Assembly: GCA_964412375.1 (NCBI GenBank)
Contig: CAYPOD010000004.1
Coordinates: forward strand, 62,001-126,000
Direction of reading: 5' to 3'
DNA from: CADEDV01 sp964412375
GTDB taxonomy: Bacteria; Bacteroidota; Bacteroidia; Chitinophagales; Chitinophagaceae
DNA: 64,000 nucleotides
Both the position numbers and the translations under genes were made by a program. Within the stretch, counting starts at the first letter, position 1, and each line of letters opens with the position of its first letter. Of the stretch, positions 15,256 to 24,100 are shown one piece after another. Below the pieces are notes generated by a model that had not been told where the DNA came from, did no database searches, and saw only the letters and a list, made by a program, of their open reading frames with translations.

Positions 15256-16705
15256 CAATTTTGATAAACGCATACGGGATTCAGCAGATAACCATCATCC
15301 TCCCTACCATGAAAAAGCCTGGGAGAAGATGGAAAAATTGCTGGATGAGAAAATGCCACAGGAAAAAGATGATCGCCGGCGATTTCTCTTTTTCATTTTA
15401 TTGCTGCTTGGCATAGGAGGTGGCATTACCTGGGCGGTTATCAAACAGCCATGGAATAGCGGGCAAGAACCTGTTGCTGTAAAAACAACCTCTTTAAACA
15501 GCACCGAAGACCCTGTAACCGTACCTGGCAATAATAATAATAATGGGATATTGCCAGGAGCAAAAGCGGAAAAGGATGCTGAGCAAACGATAGCCGATAT
15601 TTCTGCTGACAGAACAGAACCTTTTTCACCGGGTAGCAAAACTGTGATGCCGCCTGCACAGACAAAAAATGAACAGCCTCAAATAACGGCGCCAAAAAAT
15701 GAATTAGTAAGTCAACCGCGGCAGCAAAAAACTCTATCAGCTTTGGCAATAAATAAAAATCCTGAAGATGGGAAAAAGAAATTCATCAGTCAGCCGGTTT
15801 TGCCAGCAGTTGTAACGGATAAAAAGAAAGCACCGGATATTACTGCAAAGACTAACACCGATAGGGAGGTAAGCACTGTTGAGAAAAAAGCTGAAGAAAA
15901 AACAAATGCTGTTGCGGTTGAACAGATCGCTGAAAAAAAAGACGCAATTAACCCAATTGAACAAAAAGCTGTAAATGTACAATCAGTCGAGACCAATCTT
16001 CCGGAACCGGCACAAAAGAAAGATGAACCGGTAAAGGCAGAAACACAAGACAAAGACATGCCAGCAGCTGGTAAAAACATCAGCAAAAGCAAGAAGAAAA
16101 ATTCATTTTTTATTTCAGTCTCAGCCGGGCCTGATATCAGCGCTGCCGGAACCGAACGACCGGGGAAAATACAATTGCTCACCGGCGCCGGTTTAGGATA
16201 TACCTATAAAGACCGCCTGACACTTCGGACAGGATTTTACACGGCAAGAAAAGTGTACACAGCTTCTCCCAAACAATATAATCCGCCGCCGCCTTTCTGG
16301 AGTTATTATCCATATATGGAAAAGATAGAAGCGGATTGCAAAGTGTATGAAATTCCGTTGCTGCTCAGTTATCAGTTCGGCAATAAATCAAAAAGCAACT
16401 GGATGGCAACGGCAGGTATTTCTTCTTTCCTCATGAAGGAAGAAGTGTATGATTACTATTATAAACCCTACCCAACAGCCCCGGTAAGAACCTACAAGCG
16501 GACAATAAAAGATGAGAACAATCACTTCTTTTCTGTTGTCACTTTGTCTGCAGGCTATCAGCGGAAGTTTGGCAATAAGGTTTCTTTGATAGCCGAGCCT
16601 TATCTGAAATTGCCGCTTGCCGGGGTGGGCTATGGAAACGTAAAGCTTAACAGTGCCGGTGTGATGATGACGTTGGCGTTGAAGCCCTTTTCCCCAGGCA
16701 AATGA
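15245..16705 (+). CDS. Single-helix membrane protein with Lys/Pro-rich linker and outer-membrane barrel domain
   Basis: A 486-residue protein starting inside the ECF sigma gene. Residues 1-45 are cytoplasmic, acidic/basic and helical (YHEKAWEKMEKLLDEKM). One transmembrane helix follows at about 46-66. Residues 70-286 are low-complexity, rich in Lys, Glu, Pro, Thr and Gln. From about 287 a beta-rich domain begins (FFISVSAGPDISAAG, later SYQFGNKSKSNW, FSVVTLSAGYQRKFGNK) that looks like a small outer-membrane barrel. The layout could place one polypeptide across both membranes (inference). The N-terminus may bind the sigma factor, but no zinc anti-sigma motif is present. A terminator follows at 16751. 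Confidence 0.8.
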   Translation: MQFDNFDKRIRDSADNHHPPYHEKAWEKMEKLLDEKMPQEKDDRRRFLFFILLLLGIGGGITWAVIKQPWNSGQEPVAVKTTSLNSTEDPVTVPGNNNNNGILPGAKAEKDAEQTIADISADRTEPFSPGSKTVMPPAQTKNEQPQITAPKNELVSQPRQQKTLSALAINKNPEDGKKKFISQPVLPAVVTDKKKAPDITAKTNTDREVSTVEKKAEEKTNAVAVEQIAEKKDAINPIEQKAVNVQSVETNLPEPAQKKDEPVKAETQDKDMPAAGKNISKSKKKNSFFISVSAGPDISAAGTERPGKIQLLTGAGLGYTYKDRLTLRTGFYTARKVYTASPKQYNPPPPFWSYYPYMEKIEADCKVYEIPLLLSYQFGNKSKSNWMATAGISSFLMKEEVYDYYYKPYPTAPVRTYKRTIKDENNHFFSVVTLSAGYQRKFGNKVSLIAEPYLKLPLAGVGYGNVKLNSAGVMMTLALKPFSPGK

Positions 16706-16750
16706 TACATACAAAAATAAATCCTGCAATCATTTCACGAGATGAAAAAG

Positions 16751-16779
16751 AGACCTCCCGTAGAAACGGGAGGTCTTCT
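16751..16779. terminator. Hairpin terminator between convergent genes
   Basis: A 10-bp perfect stem (AGACCTCCCG/CGGGAGGTCT, 16751-16760 and 16767-16776) with loop TAGAAA. It sits between the convergent barrel-protein and porin genes. The flanking T run is short, so efficiency is uncertain. Confidence 0.6.
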
Positions 16780-16826
16780 AACGATTGCTTGCCATGTGAA
16801 TTCCTTCCTAACCCATTAGGATATTT

Positions 16827-17939
16827 TTAAAAAGAATAGATCGCTGCAAATAACAGGCTGGCTGCAGATTTGGTAAAGTTGCCATTCTTGTTGGTGAACA
16901 ATACATTTTTGCTGGCATTGTCAATCCTGAATTCAGGAATGAAGATGAACCCACCTGTTTTAAAATTAGCAGAAAGGGTAGTGGCAAAAACATTACCCCC
17001 TTCTGACGCACCTGCAAAAGCCTTGAATTGGTTTTTATCACTGAACAATTCATTACGCAGTGTCAGTCCAAACCAGGGTTGAGGATCAAAATTCAGGTAG
17101 AGAGCGGAACCCCACCAGGTTTTTCCGTCAATATGTTTGCTGCCATCCCAAAGCCTGGTAGAGATGACCGTACCATTATAACCAATGCTGAATTTGTCAC
17201 TGAATTTGGCGGTCACCACGGCATCAAACTGGTTTGACTTGGTAGAATCCGGAAATTGTCCGCCGGCAAAATTCAGGAACACACTCACATTATCACTTGC
17301 CTGGAGGCTGTATTGCGCCAAAAGGAATTTTCTGTTGATCATGTCTTCCGGGGGGATCCGGAAATCTGTTGCATTGGCAACACCCAACATAAAACCTGAT
17401 TTGCCGGCACTTATTTCTGCTTTAAATCCTGTGTGGGAGAAGGGCCCGTTGGTGAACATATAACTCATGCTGTAGTTACGGTTCAATTGCGGATCAAGTA
17501 ACTCATAGCCTACATGGGTGGCCCATGTCCCCATGGTGAATTTTACCCACTCTGCAGGCGAATACGAAACATAGGCCTGCTTGATAGCTTGTGTGATCCC
17601 ATCATCAGCATAAGAGAAATCCCTGGCTCTTGGCCCGAAACCCAGGTCGGCGACAGCCGTTATTTTTTTACCGGTATGCTCAAATTTGATGCTGGCCATG
17701 CCCAGGGCAAATGAATTGTGCATGGGCGTAAAGCTGGTGTAATTATTTGTCGTTACATCAGCGAGATCATTACGGTAGTAGGCATCTACAGAGCCGCTGA
17801 TTGTGAGGGCTGGCTCAGTCTTTTCTTCTTCGGCCTTTGCGGCAGCTAATGTGTCAAAACGTACAGATGCGGTTTGAGCCATTACGAAAGTGCAGGACAG
17901 CAGGCTCAGGGCTGCCACAAAAAAGAATTTTTGTAACAT
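16827..17939 (-). CDS. Outer-membrane porin, Bacteroidota beta-barrel type
   Basis: A 370-residue protein with a signal peptide (about 1-21, ending VMAQ). Next come a short Ala/Glu-rich segment and a long run of amphipathic beta strands beginning LTISGSVDAYYRND and ending with Phe (AAIYSF), as in outer-membrane barrels. It resembles the putative beta-barrel porin-2 family of Bacteroidota. It is the last gene of a minus-strand set gltB-gltD-amt-porin, 92 bases after amt. A role in letting ammonium or other small nitrogen solutes through the outer membrane is a reasonable inference but is not shown by the sequence. Confidence 0.8.
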   Translation of the reverse strand: MLQKFFFVAALSLLSCTFVMAQTASVRFDTLAAAKAEEEKTEPALTISGSVDAYYRNDLADVTTNNYTSFTPMHNSFALGMASIKFEHTGKKITAVADLGFGPRARDFSYADDGITQAIKQAYVSYSPAEWVKFTMGTWATHVGYELLDPQLNRNYSMSYMFTNGPFSHTGFKAEISAGKSGFMLGVANATDFRIPPEDMINRKFLLAQYSLQASDNVSVFLNFAGGQFPDSTKSNQFDAVVTAKFSDKFSIGYNGTVISTRLWDGSKHIDGKTWWGSALYLNFDPQPWFGLTLRNELFSDKNQFKAFAGASEGGNVFATTLSANFKTGGFIFIPEFRIDNASKNVLFTNKNGNFTKSAASLLFAAIYSF

Positions 17940-18031
17940 TGTATTGCATTTTATATGTTAAGGAAAAGGGTACGGTAGGTATAAGCTTTTGCGAGAAGTT
18001 TATACCATATATACTGTGCTCTTTTTCTGTT

Positions 18032-19423
18032 TTATACGGTTTCTTCCACTGATTTTTCTTCCAGTTTACCATTTCCGTTGGTCACCAGCAGGGTGCCCTG
18101 CACATATTTTTCATCATGCTGTGAGGCATCCAGTCCTTCTTCTTCCTCCTGCTCGCTGACACGGATCGGGAGAATAAGATTGATGACTTTGAAAATGATA
18201 AATGAAACCAAGAAGCTATAGGAAACTGCTAAAACCATTCCCACCAACTGAATCGGGAATTGTGTTTTGAATAATCCGCCATTTGGCTCCACTGTACTGA
18301 ACACACCTGTCAGCAGCATACCTGTAATACCACCGATACCGTGGCAGGCAAATACATCCAGCGGGTCATCGATTTTGGTTTTTCTTTTCAGAAATTCTGC
18401 AATGACATTTGATACGATTGCAGCAGCAAAACCGATAAAGAGAGCATGAGGGACACTTACAAAACCGGCAGCAGGGGTGATGGCAACTAGGCCCACGACT
18501 GCACCAATACAGAAACCCAGTACAGATGGTTTCTTTCCACGTATTACATCCAAAAACATCCATGAAAGACCAGCAGCTGCTGCTGCGGTATTCGTTGTAG
18601 CAAAGGCGGAAACACCCAATGAACCGGCACCAACGGCACTGCCGGCATTAAAGCCAAACCAGCCAAACCAGAGCAAACCGGTTCCGATCAGCACATAAGG
18701 GATGTTTGCTGGTGCAGCGGAAAGTTTACGTGGTTTCAAAACCAGGGCACCAGCTAAAGCAGCCATACCCGCAGAGATGTGAACAACGGTGCCCCCGGCA
18801 AAATCCTGCACACCCCATTTAAACATCAATCCATCGGGATGCCATGCCATATGGCAAAGCGGTGCATAGACGAGTACACCGAATAGAACTATGAATAAGG
18901 TGTAAGAACTGAAACGGATCCTTTCAGCCACGGCACCCACAACCAGCCCTGGTGTGATAATAGCAAACATCAGCTGGAAAAAAGCAAATAATGGTAAAGG
19001 GATGGTGCTGGCAGCGCTCCAGGGTTCCCCGTTCATTACATTTTTAAAGAACAGGAAAGATGAGGGGTCTCCTATAAACCCGCCGATAGATTCACCAAAA
19101 CAAAGACTGAACTGGATCACTATCCACAGCACAGAAATGATGCCTGCTGAAACAGTACTTTTGATCATGGTAGATAATACATTCTTGCGTCCCACCATAC
19201 CTCCGTAGAAAAAGGCAAGGGCTGGTGTCATCAGGAAAACAAAAGCACAAGACACCAGCATCCAGGCAATATCCCCGCTATTGTAAACATATTTTGGGGT
19301 TCCGTCTTCGTTTAGGCTGGAAGCTGGGTCAAAAGCTGCATCCGATTTCATAAACAAGGCAATCACGGCCACTCCCAGCAGAAACAGGAAAGGGGCGATT
19401 TGTTTGGCTGTTCTTTTACTCAT
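18032..19423 (-). CDS. amt: Ammonium transporter Amt
   Basis: A 463-residue inner-membrane channel for ammonium/ammonia with about eleven transmembrane helices. The N-terminal part has DIAWMLVSCAFVFLMTPALAFFYGGMV, the classical Amt start. The twin pore histidines lie in MAWHPDG and in DVFACHGIGGITGM. The C-terminal cytoplasmic tail is acidic (QEEEEGLDASQHDEKYV). I place the start at the ATG at 19423; an upstream in-frame Met 17 codons earlier adds a non-conserved stretch. No glnB/glnK gene is adjacent, which is unusual because amt is commonly paired with it. It lies downstream of gltBD after a terminator, so it probably has its own promoter in 19424-19550. Confidence 0.93.
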   Translation of the reverse strand: MSKRTAKQIAPFLFLLGVAVIALFMKSDAAFDPASSLNEDGTPKYVYNSGDIAWMLVSCAFVFLMTPALAFFYGGMVGRKNVLSTMIKSTVSAGIISVLWIVIQFSLCFGESIGGFIGDPSSFLFFKNVMNGEPWSAASTIPLPLFAFFQLMFAIITPGLVVGAVAERIRFSSYTLFIVLFGVLVYAPLCHMAWHPDGLMFKWGVQDFAGGTVVHISAGMAALAGALVLKPRKLSAAPANIPYVLIGTGLLWFGWFGFNAGSAVGAGSLGVSAFATTNTAAAAAGLSWMFLDVIRGKKPSVLGFCIGAVVGLVAITPAAGFVSVPHALFIGFAAAIVSNVIAEFLKRKTKIDDPLDVFACHGIGGITGMLLTGVFSTVEPNGGLFKTQFPIQLVGMVLAVSYSFLVSFIIFKVINLILPIRVSEQEEEEGLDASQHDEKYVQGTLLVTNGNGKLEEKSVEETV

Positions 19424-19550
19424 AGCTACTAGTTTTGATACATTAATAAAAAAAGAAATTTGAATTATTTTCAATAAAACTAAATATTTATTGCATTAAC
19501 ATGTGTTAGTTTATATATATTAGTGAATAAAAAGATAAAAAAGTGAATAA

Positions 19551-19584
19551 AAAAGCGTCAATAATTAAAATCATTGACGCTTTT
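19551..19584 (-). terminator. Intrinsic terminator after gltD
   Basis: A 12-bp perfect stem (AAAAGCGTCAAT/ATTGACGCTTTT) with a 10-base loop, 22 bases beyond the gltD stop. The A/T ends of the stem give U runs on either strand. It separates gltBD from amt. Confidence 0.8.
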
Positions 19585-19606
19585 AATATTTAAAGGGGTA
19601 TTTCCG

Positions 19607-21115
19607 TCAAGGTGCTACCTGTAGCTGAAAATTGCTATCCCGGCATTCCAGGATGGAAAAGCCATTATTAAGATATTCATCCACTTTACGGGCACATTCT
19701 CTTCCTTCACTGATGGCCCAGACTACCAGGCTTTGGCCACGACGCATATCGCCTGCAGCAAATATTTTCGAGATGCTGGTGAGATAATCTTTTTCAGAAG
19801 CTTTTACATTACCCCGTTGGTCTAATTCCACACCAAGGTCATTGATCAAGCCGCTGTGCTGCGGATGTAAAAAGCCCATGGCCAGCAATGCGAGATCACA
19901 AGGAATTTCTCTTTCGCTGCCATCTACTTCCACAAAGCTGGCCGGGCGGCCATCCACGATCTTCCATTCCAGGTCAACGATACGCAGAGCTTTCAGGTTA
20001 CCTTTTTCATCAGCAACAAATGCTTTGGTGGCTACAGCCCATTTGCGATCAGCACCTTCTTCATGCGAACTTGTTGTCTTCAGCAACATGGGATAGGAAG
20101 GCCAGGGCATAAATTCATTTCTTGAAGCGGGAGGTTGCGGCAACAATTCAAACTGTGTTACTGATTTTGCCCCATGACGGTTGGAAGTGCCGACACAATC
20201 GCTTCCTGTGTCGCCACCGCCAATTACCACTACATTTTTGCCTGTAGCCAGTAATGCTGCAGGGAGAATATTGCTTTCAATATTTGCATGGCTGAGGAAA
20301 TCTTTTCCTGTTACCCTTTTATTGTTTTGCTTGAGAAAATCCATGGCAAAATGGATCCCTTTCATTTCCCTGCCGGGCACTGTAAGATCTCTTGGCACCG
20401 TGCTGCCACCTGCCAGCACAATGGCATTGTATTCCCGCAACAAATCATTGATGCTGACATTCACACCCACGTTGGCATGGCAGCGAAACTGCACACCTTC
20501 TTCTTCCATCAATTTGATCCTTCTGTCAACCACCCATTTTTCTAGTTTGAAATCAGGTATGCCATATCGCAATAAACCACCCGGCGCATCATCACGTTCA
20601 AACACGGTAACCGAATGTCCTGCATAATTAAGTTGCGCAGCGGCAGCCAATCCTGCCGGGCCTGAACCGATCACCGCTACTTTTTTTCCTGAACGAAGAT
20701 TTGGTTTTTTAGGCTTTACAAATCCTTTCTCAAATGCGATCTCAATGATATGTTTTTCGATCTCTTCTATGGCTACCGGTGGCTGGTTGATGCCCAGCAC
20801 ACATGCTGATTCACAGGGAGCCGGACAAATTCGTCCGGTGAATTCAGGGAAATTATTGGTAGAACTAAGAATTTCGTATGCTTCCTTCCAGTCTTTCTTA
20901 AAGACTGCATCATTGAATTCAGGAATCACATTGCCCAGTGGACAACCGCTGTGGCAAAACGGCACACCACAATTCATACAGCGGGCAGCCTGCTGGTTTA
21001 GTTGCTCATCGCTGTACTTTTCAACAAACTCACGGTAATGATGCAACCTGTCCTGTACAGCCTGTTTGCCCGGCTGTTCCCTGGTAAACTCCAAAAATCC
21101 TGTTGGTTTGCCCAT
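19607..21115 (-). CDS. gltD: Glutamate synthase, small subunit
   Basis: A 502-residue flavoprotein that feeds electrons from NADPH to the large subunit for making glutamate from glutamine and 2-oxoglutarate. Two Fe-S cysteine groups are present near the N-terminus (Cys46, 49, 54, 58 and Cys97, 101, 105). An FAD-binding GSGPAG follows at 150-155, and the second dinucleotide site VIGGGDTGSDCVGT lies near 290-305. The C-terminal AAGDMRRGQSLVVWAI is the conserved flavin-contact segment. It follows gltB by 42 bases in the same direction and ends at a terminator. Length is normal for GltD. Confidence 0.96.
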   Translation of the reverse strand: MGKPTGFLEFTREQPGKQAVQDRLHHYREFVEKYSDEQLNQQAARCMNCGVPFCHSGCPLGNVIPEFNDAVFKKDWKEAYEILSSTNNFPEFTGRICPAPCESACVLGINQPPVAIEEIEKHIIEIAFEKGFVKPKKPNLRSGKKVAVIGSGPAGLAAAAQLNYAGHSVTVFERDDAPGGLLRYGIPDFKLEKWVVDRRIKLMEEEGVQFRCHANVGVNVSINDLLREYNAIVLAGGSTVPRDLTVPGREMKGIHFAMDFLKQNNKRVTGKDFLSHANIESNILPAALLATGKNVVVIGGGDTGSDCVGTSNRHGAKSVTQFELLPQPPASRNEFMPWPSYPMLLKTTSSHEEGADRKWAVATKAFVADEKGNLKALRIVDLEWKIVDGRPASFVEVDGSEREIPCDLALLAMGFLHPQHSGLINDLGVELDQRGNVKASEKDYLTSISKIFAAGDMRRGQSLVVWAISEGRECARKVDEYLNNGFSILECRDSNFQLQVAP

Positions 21116-21157
21116 TGCTTAGTTGATAGTTTATTGTTTGTTATTCTATTGATGATG

Positions 21158-24100
21158 TCAGGCTTTTTGCCTGGCTGCTATCCCTTTTGCCTGTAACACT
21201 TTTTTATAGTCTTTCGGAAACACTTTCACAAAATGCTGCAGTTGGTTTTCTAGATCTTCCAAAATGAATTTTGCCACAGTGCTGCCGGTATATTCAACAT
21301 GTTTTTGCAGCATGGTGAATAGCTCGTTCTTATCTTGAATGTCGCAGGGATCGAGATCAACCATTTCCTTGTTGCAGTTACCCGGGAATTTTCCTTTCAC
21401 ATCATACACATAGGCAATGCCGCCACTCATGCCGGCTGCGAAATTTCTGCCGGTGTCGCCGAGAATGATCACTCTGCCTCCGGTCATGTATTCACAACCA
21501 TGGTCGCCGACTGACTCCACCACCACGTTGGCGCCGGAGTTGCGAACAGCAAACCGTTCACCAGCTTTGCCGCGGATAAATGCTTCACCCGATGTAGCAC
21601 CATAAAAAGCCACATTGCCAATGATGCTATTGTCCTCTGGTGTGAATGTGGAAGAAGCAGGTGGATAGATCACTAACCTGGCACCGCTCAAACCTTTTCC
21701 GAAATAATCATTGGCGCCGCCTTCAATTTCAAGTGTCAGCCCACGGGTAGCAAAGGCGCCAAAACTTTGTCCTGCTGTGCCGGTGAATTTGAAATGAACC
21801 GTATCATCGGGCAAGCCGGCTGAACGGTAAATTTTGGTGATCTCATTGGAAAGCAAAGTGCCGGTAGTCCGGTCGGTATTTTTAATAGCAAATGATGCCT
21901 TTGTTTTTTCCTTTCTGTCAATGGAAGGGAATGCAGCAGCCAGCAGTTTCCAGTCAAGACAATCTGACAACCCATGATCCTGTTCTTCGCATTGATAAAG
22001 CGGAGTATAAATGGAGGCCGGCTCTTTATACAATACGGGAGAAAGATCCAGTTTGCTGTATTTCCAGTGAGTGATATTGTCTCTCATTTCAAGGCAATCC
22101 ACCTGTCCGACCATTTCATTCACAGTTCTGAAGCCGAGTTCAGCCATGATCTCTCTCAGTTCCTGCACGATGAATCGGAAAAAATTTACAACATGATCAG
22201 GATCACCGGTAAACCGTTTTCTCAATTCTGGGTCTTGTGTGGCCACACCCACCGGGCAGGTGTTGAGATGACATTTACGCATCATGATGCAGCCTTCCAC
22301 TACTAATGCAGCAGTTGCTACTCCCCATTCTTCAGCACCCAGCAATGCAGCGATGGCTATGTCACGTCCGGTTTTCATTTGACCATCTGCCTGTACCACT
22401 ACACGGCTACGGAGTTTGTTTTTTACAAGAGTTTGTTGTGTTTCTGCTAAACCCAGTTCCCAGGGCAGCCCCGCATGTTTGATGGAACTCACAGGTGAGG
22501 CGCCGGTGCCACCATCATATCCGGAAATTAACACAACATCTGCTTTTGCTTTTGTTACTCCGGCTGCAATAGTTCCCACACCAGCCTTGCTCACTAATTT
22601 CACACTGATCCTTGCTTTCCTGTTTGCATTCTTCAGGTCAAAGATCAATTGAGCAAGGTCTTCTATGGAATAAATATCATGGTGCGGCGGTGGAGAGATC
22701 AGGCCCACACCCGGTGTAGCGTGGCGTACACGGCCGATCCATTCATCCACTTTATGACCGGGCAACTGTCCTCCTTCACCCGGCTTGGCGCCCTGCGCCA
22801 TTTTTATCTGTAGTTCATCAGCTTCTGTCAGGTACAAACACGTTACACCAAATCTTGCTGATGCTACTTGTTTCACAGCACTTCTCATGCTGTCACCATT
22901 CCCAAGCAGCTCATATCTTTTTTCGTCTTCGCCGCCTTCGCCGGTATTGCTCTTACCGCCAAGACGGTTCATCGCAATGGCAAGGGTGGTATGCGCCTCC
23001 CAGGAGATAGAACCAAAACTCATGGCGCCGGTAGCGAAACGTTTATAGATATTCTCGGCAGGTTCCACTTCATCAATGTTGATAGAGGAGCGATTTTTTT
23101 TGAACTGTAGTAAACTTCTCAGTGTGCAGGCTTTCTCGCTTTGGTCATTGACGAGCTTTGAATATTTTTTAAATGTATTGTAGTCATTGCTGCGTGTGGC
23201 ATGCTGCAACAGGTGAATCGTCTGCGGGTTGAACAAATGAAATTCACCTTTTCTTTTCCATTGGTAATTTCCGCCAACAGGGAGACGTTCAACCGGTATA
23301 TCTTTTTTGCTGAAAGCCAGGTAATGTTTGGCCAAAACTTCTTTTGCGATTTCATCGAGCCCCATGCCCTCTATTCTTGAGGTGGCGCCGGTGAAATATT
23401 TGTCCACAACATCTTTGTTGAGTCCGAGTATTTCAAATATCTGCGCACCCTGGTAGGATTGCAGGGTAGAGATGCCCATTTTAGAAAATACTTTTAGCAA
23501 CCCTTCATTCACTGCTTTGATAAAATTTTTCTTCAGTTCATCTTCATGCAATGTAGTTTGTAGCCTCCCGGTTTCTTTCAGGTCGCGGATGGAAGACAAA
23601 GCGAGGTAGGGGTTGATGGCGGTGGCGCCAAAACCAATGAGACAGGCAAAATGATGCACTTCCCACACATCGCCGGCTTCCACGATGATGCCCACCTGTC
23701 CTCTCATTCCTTTACGGATAAGATGATGATGAATAGCCGCAGTGGAAAGCAGTGAAGGGATTGCAGCATGGTTAGAGTCAATGGCCCTGTCCTGTAAGAT
23801 CAAAACTTTAAAACCATCTTCCACCGCATGAACGGCATATTCGCAAATGCGGTCAAGCCCTTTTTTCAAAGAACCGGGTTTACCATCAGCCCTGAAGTAA
23901 CATTGCACCGTTTTGGCCTGGAACAAACCGGTATCAATACTCCTGATCTTCTCCAGCTCATGGTTGTTAAGCACCGGGTGTTTCAGGGCTACGTTATGAC
24001 AGGTAAGCGGATCTTCCAGCAGCAGGTTGCCGTTGTTACCGGCAAAAGTGGCCAGCGACATCACTAACCGTTCCCTGATAGGATCAATCGGCGGGTTGGT

